Source: Pterois miles (taxonomy: Eukaryota; Chordata; Actinopteri; Perciformes; Scorpaenidae). From it: DNA of 64,000 nt. Shown in pieces: positions 55,445 through 64,000 of the stretch. The DNA lies in contig CAMQGK010000637.1 in NCBI GenBank assembly GCA_947000775.1, forward strand, positions 20,359,001 to 20,423,000, written 5' to 3'. Under the pieces are notes generated by a model. That model saw only the letters and a list, made by a program, of their open reading frames with translations, searched no databases and had not been told where the DNA came from. The position numbers and the translations under genes were made by a program. Numbering within the stretch: position 1 is the first letter of the stretch; each line of letters begins with the position of its first letter.

Positions 55445-55700
55445 ATATCTATCCATTAAATATTTTTTAAGGCAACAGCCAGCAGTCGGTTAGCTAGCTT
55501 AGCTTAGCATAAAGACTAGAAAAAGGGAAACCAGCTGGCCTGGCTCAATTATATCTTTTTTGTTAAATCGGTACAAACACAGAAGCGTAAAAATGACCAT
55601 TTGCAGTTTTTGTTTATTTGCTATTTCTTATTTACAGTTTCTTGGCTCGGAGCAGTTGCTAGGCAACCAACGGAGAGCCTGGTGCATTGCCAACCTTGAG
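55445..55700. repeat. Common fish interspersed repeat
   Basis: GGCAACAGCCAGCAGTCGG followed by TTAGCTTAGCATAAAGACTA is a phrase I recognise from many teleost genomes. The class is uncertain. Confidence 0.5.
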
Positions 55701-56389
55701 ACCTTAAAAATAGGTAGGTTTTCAAAACTAAAGCAGGGGTTTGGGAGGTCTCTGAAGACTTTCCGGGAATGAAAATAGAAAAGTAATACTTACACTGCAA
55801 CAGCATTTTTAGGTTTTAAAAAAAGGAAAAAAAATAATTATTAAGACAAAATAATTTGCCCCTCTGACATAAACCTACATGAATCTTTGGCATAATCTAA
55901 TATTCATCAGTTTTTAGTCATTCATTTTTGCCCTGCTTCAGTATTTCTTTCTCTTAGTAGGCTACTTTCACTCTCAGAGTGACAACAGCACCACTGCACT
56001 CTGAAACCTATTATTTCCAAAGGCTTGCGCATTGCCACCACAGCTTTTCGCTGCATCAAGCAAAGCCCAGCTTTGGGCTTGTGAGAATGCAAAAGCTCAC
56101 TTTCAACAGGAAACAACATTTAGTGTAGCTGTATTGTTTTCCGGGTGGAAACAATCAGGCTTATACACTCAGTACTGTGTCAGAAATAGGTTGTGATAAG
56201 GAAAAGAAAAAAAAAAAGGTGTGAATATTTGTCAGAATTCGTTATAAACATGGGAGAATAGTAACCTGGGCAGGAAACCAGATGAGAGCAATGAAAAACG
56301 GGAGTCAGCAGGAAAAATTGTGACGGTTGGCAAGTATGGCCAGGTGGCTTTACTCCGTTTACAGTATTTGTACTAAGCTAAGTGCTGGC

Positions 56390-57015
56390 TAGGGTGACCA
56401 GGTGTCCCACTTTACAAGGGACTGTACAGCATTTTTATCTCTTGTCCTGTGTCTCACATATTGAAAAGATGTCCCACATTTTCAAAAGTCAAACCACAGA
56501 AGGACAGACGCTTTTTTAAAATCCGGCTTTTATCCAGTGGCTGTGAAGACAGCAGGGAAGGCTGTCATTACAGCGTTGTGTTTGCTGTCAAACTGTGCAC
56601 ACGTGGGTCAAGTGCAGGTTAACATTTCACCAGAAAACTGAGTCTACACAAAGTCACAAGCTATTCAGATTTAGGCCGAATATGATGGAAACTACCACAC
56701 AGAAAAGGAAGCTACAACAAAGACTGTGAAACTACCTGTAAGTATTTATAAGCCAGTGGAAGGCGATTCTCAAAGTTTTTTGTGAAATTTGCCAGTGACT
56801 TTTTTAATTTCACAGGAGGGGACTATGACATGAAGCGACATAGTTCACCAGAGTCTGAGAAGAAACATGCGGCTCAAAAAGAGATGTGTGGATCAATGGA
56901 TAAATTCGGGCAAAGCATAGAGATGTTACAAGATAAGGGGCAGAATAGAAAGGTTTATTATATAAGTTAGATACACATATCTCAGCCTTGGTAACATTTC
57001 CCACATTGTCCCACA
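56390..57015 (+). pseudogene. hAT-like transposon fragment with BED-type zinc-finger remnant
   Basis: Starts AGGGTGACCAGGTGTCCCAC and ends near CATTGTCCCACATG. 56776-56930 encodes VKFASDFFNFTGGDYDMKRH then SSPESEKKHAAQKE, reminiscent of a BED/U1-type finger (F..GG..D.KRH……H), with the cysteine pair lost. The TTTCACAG acceptor-like site before GAGGGGAC suggests an original intron. Moderate confidence only. Confidence 0.4.
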
Positions 57016-58899
57016 TGAACTATGACACTGGCGTCAACCTTCTCATCTGAATAAATGAATAAATTTCTAAAATGTTGAATTTCTTTAAGCTTTGTTCAAC
57101 AAGCAACATACTTTAATCCCTGTTTGTTTTATGTCTTGCATATTTTATCACCATGAATTAGAAACTCCATTGTTAATAAGTTGTTGACAAGTGTTGAGCG
57201 GAGCGTTGTTTTCCCTCTCACTGCTCTGAAGCGACTGTATGGAATATGCATTGTGTGAACTGAATGTGTGAACCACTCTGATGGGTGTGGGCTGACACTG
57301 GCATAGTGTTGATTGTCATACTTTCAGTAAAATAACATAGACAATCTAGATTAGTGGTAACCTCTTCCCTCAGTGTATTTGCTGGATCAATACTTCATTG
57401 TTTTCTTTTGCTGTGAAACCAATTGACATTTTGCAGTGGGCACATACACTATGTTCATATACAGGCCTGACCTACAGTGGCCAAGACATACAGCTCAAGG
57501 ACTAGTCTTCTAAGACATTTCCAATTTTGTAAACACCCAGTACATAAAGAATAGTCCGGCAGGTGCTTTCCACACTGCGAATGCAACATCAAGCAATGCA
57601 TTTAAAGGTTAATTAGAAAAATTATCTGTTGAGTTGAAAACAAATGGTACCACGGAGTCCCCCTGCTGGCAGACGAGTTAATCTATGGCAGGTCTCCTGG
57701 CCGGTCCACCTGCGATCCGTCTCCGTCACTCTGCTGACAGTCCCTGCGGGCCGCTGAGAGGATACGCTCCATCGCACCGCTGTGACTAGCCTGCTAATGA
57801 ATACAGAGGAGCCCAGGACTTCCAGACGCCCACAAAACGGCTGGGAAGACTCCTCTGGCTGCTCAGATCATTCTCTGGCCGGATGTCGGCTCAAATGAAG
57901 CGGAACATGGCTGCTAGATGGAGAGCGCAGAGAGAAATGCCACTCAGCATGGGCAGTGATTGCTTTGATGTTTGAGATTCATTCAATGAACCCAATAGAT
58001 CCCTAAGGGCGAGAGAATAGATTGCAGTTTATGGTAGATCTGATAGGCAGAGTTTAATATGTATGAAGATTATGCTGTAAGAAAGGTAATAGCCTACGAA
58101 AAACTGGTGAAAAAACAACTTTGAATGGACAGTAACATTGCCGAGTTTAATGTCAATCCAAATGATCACATTTTGTATGGTACATTAAAAGTTAATATTA
58201 GAGTTTAGCAACTGGAAAGCATATTAAGATGAATAGAAAGGCATTTGCGGTAGTGCCTGGTTTCAGAAGGTGATGCACGCAGCATCTCAACATTGTCTCA
58301 GGCTATTGAGTCAGCCATGCTGGGTCCCATAGTAAAGCTTGCATGCGCACAGAAACATAAGCTGCTGATAATAGACTATCTTGACAAACAGCTCCAAGCA
58401 AGGTGTGTGTTTCTCAAGAATACTTACATGATAAGGCCCAGCAATAATGTTGAGAGCTGAATATACCAAACATAAATGAGTTCCTGTGTACACATTGCAA
58501 TTATTCTATTGGACAACTTCCTCTTGATTGGAAAGCATGCCTGTCTGGGTCAGAGTGCTATGTCACAGCTTAATTTATTGTCCCTGCTGACATTCACAGC
58601 AAGCTATTAGAGGAGTTGCTGCGCTCATTCTTTCATTAGCAAGCTAAGTAACCTTTGCATTCAAAAATGAACTGACCCACCGCACTATCAGCACAGGAAG
58701 AGACACAGGAAGAGGAGGGAATTTGAAGCATGCGGGAAACTTAACACAGCATGCCATTCAGTTGTTCAAAACCTGCTTTAGAAATGGTTTTGAAGCCACT
58801 TAGTCCATGACCTTGGACACTTATATATGTAACATCCAGGCCATTAAGTCATGCTCACGCTGGTGCTGTATTTCAGCCACAAAAATGTGTATGGATGTG
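57016..58899. other. No gene seen
   Basis: Unique sequence. 57650-57960 is GC-richer and repeat-free, another candidate conserved non-coding block. Confidence 0.4.
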
Positions 58900-59640
58900 C
58901 AAAACATTTAGTGTGCAATAAGAATGCTTTTTTTGCATTTAGCGTGTCATTTGTATGCCACGCAGTCTGTACTGACTGCAATGTAAACGCATCTGCAAAA
59001 ATATGTTACGATCAGAGCTGGTACTGTAGAATAAAGTGGATCGGGCCTACCAAACACGTGACTTTTAACCAGGAGACCGGTGTTCAGGACCAGTGTTTTA
59101 TTTCAACACAGTCTCACATCAGTTCACAGTTTAAACAGTTTAAAATGTATTTTTCGTGTGTTTTCCTATGAATGTCCAGCAATATGTAAAGCATGTGTCA
59201 ATTACTACTCCAGTTTTTTCAAAATAAAATTACTTAGGTTTAGGAAAAGGTTGGTTAGGTTTCAGCAACAAACTACTCAGTTAAGTTTGGTAAAATATTG
59301 TAGTTTGAGTATAAATAACAATGGAAGTGCTGTAAGTGTGGAAGTCACATGAGACATGGTTTTACACGAGACACAACCACTGGTCTCTTGGATGAAAGTC
59401 AGGTTTTTTGACCCACCCACTCTGACCTCCTTCTGTTATATTGTTTCTATACGTATTTTACTTAGTTTACGTACTTATTTTAAGCCCATGACATTTTTTC
59501 CGAAACCTAACTAAGTGGTTTTGTTGCCTCAACTTAACTACAGATGTTACCATAGTTTTATTGAGTGGTGTACAAATGACATACGAAAAGCCTAAAATGT
59601 GCCCTTGTGACGTGGAATGCACTAAACTAACTACCCGTTT
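58900..59640. repeat. Dispersed repeat of the CTAACTAAG family
   Basis: GCGTGTCATTTGTATGCCACG at 58941 matches 20619-20638. AACCTAACTAAGTGGTTTTGT lies at 59504. Borders are approximate. Confidence 0.45.
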
Positions 59641-59858
59641 TCACCTAAAGTGAGGATGATTTCCTCTAAGTCTAAACAGCTGCAGTTAGTCAAGATTCAT
59701 CAGCAGATCTCATTGTCAATCCAAGTGAGACGGGATTCCCTGAGGAGGAGGCCATATGTTGATGAGGCCATATGTTGGTCAGTGAAGTGACCACGGGGAG
59801 CCTCTTCCTGCAGGCTCTACAGGTACACTGCTGGCTGTCACAGCACAGACGCACACAA

Positions 59859-59881
59859 ACACACACACACACACACACACA
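59859..59881. repeat. (CA)n microsatellite
   Basis: Pure AC dinucleotide run. Confidence 0.9.
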
Positions 59882-60721
59882 ATGGCCAATATCTGCTTTT
59901 TATTAAATATAAGACCACAGGCAGCTACCTCTGATATGATGGATGTGACACAGATTTGCTTACAAACATTGTAAAATTGTTCAATACTGCACCGGTTGTT
60001 TATGGGAAACCCTTCACCTGATATGATGGATTCTGATTAGCAGTATGCGTGCACTGCCTGTTCCTTATCCTTTTTCTTGTCAGCACCATCCTGAGTTTCT
60101 TTGTTTCAGATATTAGTTCCCCATGAAAGACTACTTCATTTGTGGCAGAAAAACGTAACAATACTAATAAAAAATACGATTAATTTTCTTTTATCAAGTG
60201 GTGAAGCTTAAATACACAAAATTCAAAAACATGGTGGTGAAATTCTAGTCATAAGTGAATACTTGTGGTACACTTGCTGCATTTTTTACATTTCATTTTG
60301 ATTCAGGGGAGCTGTGCAAATACAGTTTAGAAATATATTCATACAGATTTAATTGACCACAATTAGTCCAAATTCGAAACAATAAAAATCTGAAACTGTG
60401 TTAATCAAATATAACACGTAGAAGGGTTAGTGGCATTTTATTGAGTCACTTTATGCATCTTGACAAACACTTCAAGAAAAAGGATTTTAACTCTGAAGTA
60501 ACTTAATCACATTTACAGTGGCTGCTATGAAGTTGGCCAAATAAGGCTGAATGTCAGTTTGCAGCATTTGTCAGCTGAAAGCTAAAACAGTGAGGGTTTT
60601 AGAGCAATGTGAGACATCTGAAAGAGGCCAAATCATCTGAAACTGCTAAAAAAACACTGCACAGTTATTTGAAGGGAATAGTCTGAAAAATCATCAAATG
60701 ACAAACTGCATAAACAAAGGT
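59882..60721. other. No gene seen
   Basis: AT-rich unique sequence. Confidence 0.4.
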
Positions 60722-61025
60722 TTAGAGGTGCAGTGTGTAGGATCCAGAAATATCCAGCAGTGCAGGACTTACAAACTATAACTTAGGCTGGCTGGAATAA
60801 CCAAAGTATGTAATGTGAAGTCAACAGAAAAAATCCAAACCTATCTCACCTTCTTTGTCCAACTCCCCTGGTTCAAGTACAGATAGGTGAAACTGCATCC
60901 CTGTTTCAATTACCAAAAGTGATGATAACAAAAATAAAGTGTGCAGCCTAAACAAATAGTATAATAATATTAAATAATAATAATATATAATAATATTAAT
61001 ATTATAGTACAATATAATAATAATA

Positions 61026-61060
<35 letters not shown>

Positions 61061-61075
61061 TAGGCTAAATACACA
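60722..61075. repeat. Fish repeat start plus (AAT)n tract
   Basis: GAGGTGCAGTGTGTAGGAT is a widespread teleost repeat phrase. An irregular (AAT)n/(AATATT)n tract follows at about 60960-61062. Confidence 0.5.
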
Positions 61076-62197
61076 CTTTGGCTCCTACAAGGACCAAAAG
61101 TAAAACAGAAATTATGTCTGTTATTGGCGACATACAACTTGGTGCAATGAGTAGCTCTCGGACACTTTCATTTTATAAAATTAGCTCTATGGTTAGTAAT
61201 AATTGTAATGATACTACAGCCAGTAACAAAAAATGAACCAAATTTTTGTAAAAATAAGTCTTAAAACAATGTGGAGACATCATCTGACAATTTAGGGAAT
61301 CACCTTAAAAAAGTTTCCAAAGCTGTCAATCTACGGTAACAGCTTACAAAATGCACAAGCTACAAACTTTCAACAGCGCATACATTAAGTTCATGTGTAA
61401 TATCAGCAGGGCCTGAGTCGCAAACTGCCACTAGAAGACCGCCATCATTGCCCTGTGAGTGATAACAGCCACTTCATTTAGCTCTACGTTGACTATGATA
61501 GGGCTCATTCACTGTGATCCTCAAACGACATTATATTATGAGGAACACGGGCATGTCTTGGGTGTGACAATGCGGGGGTGTGAAATCATGTCCCCTTTCA
61601 TCAAAAGAGTTATGATCAGTCAAGTTGGGTCCATAACAAATAGTCGGCTTTGCGCTTTTATCAGCAATGCCGTGACCCTCAACGCTGTGACCTCATCATT
61701 AATATAGGAAGGCCGGATGATAGATCAAAGCATGGTTCAGTGGAGCATCCCTGGGCCAGAGCTGGCCTTGAATCGTTCATCACACCATCCCTGTGGGGAC
61801 TTTACGAGGGTCCAGGGAGAAAGGACGCTCTCGAGGCTGTCACATTTGTTTTACCGCTTTTGATAATGGCTCCCTTTTAAAAAATGATACGCGCAGAAAC
61901 TTCTCATTATACATGTGGCTGTGTTTTCAGCTGTGATGACATCCTCTAATGTTAATGAAATAAACTGTCACAGAGTGGTTTTGAAAATCTGTTTCATGCT
62001 ATTGTTGGTTTAGTTTGGTTCAGGCTGGTTCTTTTATCAAATATATATAAAAATAGACAGCTAATTCGTATAAGAAATAGAGAGTAAGCCAATAATGAGC
62101 TGATACAGCTGAGACTATAGTTCTGGTGACTGATGTTCATTGCAATGTCAATAGTATGATGTAGTGCAGATGTTTTTTTTTATGTTTACATAAAATA
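61076..62197. other. No gene seen
   Basis: 61440-61880 is a repeat-free, GC-richer block (CAGCCACTTCATTTAGCTC, ATGACCTCATCATTAATAT-like) that could be a conserved non-coding element. Confidence 0.4.
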
Positions 62198-62520
62198 GAA
62201 GAAGATCAACCTTTATTAGTCCCACAGTGGGGAAATTCAATTTACACTCTGTTTAACTTATACATGGTACATGCACACAAACACACACACACATGCAGTA
62301 ATGGAGAGATGTCAGAGTGAGGGGGCTGCTCCAGACAAGCGCCCCAAGCAGTTGGGGGTTTGGTGCCTTGCTCAGGGGCACCTCGGCAGTGCCCAAGAGG
62401 TAAACTGGCACCTCTCATGCTACCAGTTCACACTCAGTTTTTTGGTCCATGTCGGGACTTGAACCGGTGACCCTCCGGTTCCCAAGCCAACTCCCTACAG
62501 ACTGAGCTACTGCCGCCCCC
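62198..62520 (-). mobile_element. tRNA-derived SINE, most complete copy, minus strand
   Basis: On the minus strand it reads GGGGGCGGCAGTAGCTCAGT (box A), then CGGTTCAAGTCCCG (box B, 62457-62470), the shared body, and a 3' end CCCACTGTGGGACTAATAAA followed by GGTTGATCTTCTTC. The tail matches the 3' end of the L2-like LINE at 9984. Confidence 0.88.
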
Positions 62521-62639
62521 AATATAATAGTAATAAAATAGTAAGCCACAGAAACAGCACCAGGTCCCACGGGACGGTGTATGAATAGCATGACATCATA
62601 CAATATACTGTGTGTCAGGAGGACGCTTTTTAGGGTTTT

Positions 62640-62800
62640 TACATGTCCCAACGTGTGCAGTTAGGTTTAGGCAACAAAACCCCTGAGTTAGGTTTTAGAA
62701 AAACATCATGATTGGGCTTAAAATAAGTATGTAAACTAAGTAACATACATTTGCAAACAGCGCAACGTAACTATAGAAAACATGTGACAAAGGTCACTGA
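62640..62800 (-). repeat. Dispersed repeat piece of the CTAACTAAG family, reversed
   Basis: AGGCAACAAAACCCCTGAGT then TAGGTTTTAGAAAAACAT complements the family words found on the plus strand elsewhere. Confidence 0.5.
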
Positions 62801-62836
62801 GGGTGCTTTCAGAAGCCAACATCTGGTGTAATCAAA

Positions 62837-63307
62837 CTCTGGTTTGGTTCCTTTGGGCGGTTTTGAACGCAGTAATCGCAGTCTGGTGCGAACCAATACA
62901 AACGGCCCAAGGCTGTTTGGAAGAGGTGGTCTCAGACCGTTTCTGAACGAACCAAAACACAGACTGCCTCTGCTGGCATTTGCTGAGATGGATGCAGGTA
63001 AACATCAGGTTAACATGAGTGGGAGAGGACGAAACTGGACTACTGCTGAAGTCCAATGCGTGCTTGACATCTGGGCTGAGGAGAACACAGAATATGATAT
63101 ATAAAGTCTACAAAAAACAGTGATGTTTCTAAAGTCAGAAACTGGAGAAGAGATAAGTGCAGTAGATCAAAGTCGGCGATATCCTGCATGGAAGTGGCAT
63201 CTCTCCAGGTGAAAATGATAAATTTGTTTCTTTGTACATGTTCCTCAGTGGCTTCTTTTTTTCCCCTTTGGTCTGCTTTAATTTGTGCACTGTGAGCCAA
63301 ACCAGAC
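62837..63307. mobile_element. PIF/Harbinger-like element remnant
   Basis: Imperfect inverted ends CTCTGGTTTGGTTC and GAGCCAAACCAGAC bracket a segment with a Myb-like coding start. About 470 bp, so internally deleted. The ends are diverged, and the target duplication is not certain. Confidence 0.55.
63015..63104 (+). pseudogene. Harbinger Myb/trihelix-like DNA-binding protein, N-terminal fragment
   Basis: ATG at 63015 begins MSGRGRNWTTAEVQ then CVLDIWAEE, the start of the Myb-like (SANT/trihelix) protein that accompanies Harbinger transposase in fish. It stops after 29 codons; the rest is lost. Confidence 0.6.
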
Positions 63308-63575
63308 TAAATGAAAAACAAACCAAAAGTATTGTTTTGTGCGCTAAATGCCTTGTGCATTATTGTGGCATTCATACGCCTTTTGAGCAATGCTGCTAAT
63401 TCATGCCAAAAACTGCTTTATATTCAAAACAATGGTAGTGTGAGTTGTCAAACCCAGCATATGTGCGTGTGCCTGTCTAGTCACTCTTGTTATGCACACA
63501 TTAAACAACAGTTTTAGTCAAATCTGCCACCACTGAATCCATCCAGTTCTCCTTATCTACTAATTGTAGATACGA

Positions 63576-63578
<3 letters not shown>

Positions 63579-63642
<64 letters not shown>
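63579..63642. repeat. (TG)n microsatellite
   Basis: About 32 pure TG units. Confidence 0.97.
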
Positions 63643-63643
<1 letters not shown>

Positions 63644-64000
63644 TAATACCTCTAAGAGCTTGGACGTAGAAACAGGCAGAGCGAGAATGCTGATAAGCTT
63701 AAAATGCACCTGTGTGTACTAAGATGACTCGACAAAAGTTCTCCAGAAAATGTTGCCTCTTTAGTCGTGGGAATCGGGCAAATGGGAAAGATTTGTGCAG
63801 GCAGGGGCCGAGTCACAAGAGCGGTAAGGTCATGCAATGAAGCAGGAAATGCACCAGAGAAACTGGCCCTCTGTCTCAATCTACATGTGATTTGTTTGCC
63901 GTAATAAATTAGGGACTATGAATGGATTGGATTATCAAACCCTCCAAAACCAATGATATAATCATATAATATAACTCAACTACAGAGCAAGCAAGGCATT

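Noticed and set aside
62457..62515. tRNA gene from the box A and box B promoter
   Set aside because: There is no complete cloverleaf, and the head continues into a SINE body with LINE-like tail and is repeated at 28019 and 39781.

Overview
The window is vertebrate nuclear DNA, almost certainly from a teleost fish and probably a percomorph. The evidence is multi-exon genes with GT/AG introns, AT-rich intergenic DNA, dinucleotide microsatellites and a dense fish-type transposon load: RTE/Rex3-like and L2-like LINEs, tRNA-derived SINEs, Tc1, piggyBac, hAT-like and Harbinger remnants. There is no prokaryotic gene organisation, and most short open frames are chance.

The only recognisable protein-coding genes are two tandem, same-strand copies of a histamine N-methyltransferase-like gene (HNMT family, class I SAM-dependent methyltransferase). 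Copy A has its CDS in six exons at 3959-17298 and copy B at 24025-36545. Each reads through to 281 codons, and they differ at 7 residues. A lone exon 2 at 2505-2557 is what remains in view of an earlier copy ('copy 0'). Relics of exon 6 at about 37672-37718 and 40700-40830, plus intron-4-like DNA at 39545-39720, show at least one more decayed copy ('copy C'). The locus is therefore a birth-and-death tandem array.

The copies differ mainly in transposons. Copy A intron 1 carries a foreign segment that includes what looks like the 5' end of POLR2D (RNA polymerase II subunit RPB4, exon 1 at 5649-5726). It is followed by an RTE/Rex3-like LINE with an unbroken reverse-transcriptase frame (5998-8283). 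Intron 2 of A holds a rearranged Rex3-like fragment pair and an L2-like LINE 3' end. Intron 5 of A holds a piggyBac transposase relic fused to half a Tc1 element. Copy B has a piggyBac-type MITE in intron 1, two repeats with a nested SINE in intron 2, and a full-length-frame Tc1 element in intron 5. That Tc1 is interrupted by about 1.5 kb of nearly A-free, G-rich sequence (32223-33690), which looks like an assembly or base-calling artefact.

From about 41 kb to the end I see no gene. It is intergenic or long-intron DNA with several MITEs (for example 40126-40564 and 51412-52114), a minus-strand SINE (62198-62520), a Harbinger Myb-like relic (about 62837-63307) and a few GC-richer unique blocks that could be conserved non-coding elements.

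I do not see a new multi-gene system. The most interesting biology is the HNMT-like array itself. All three residues known to hold histamine in human HNMT appear to be changed, so the substrate may not be histamine.
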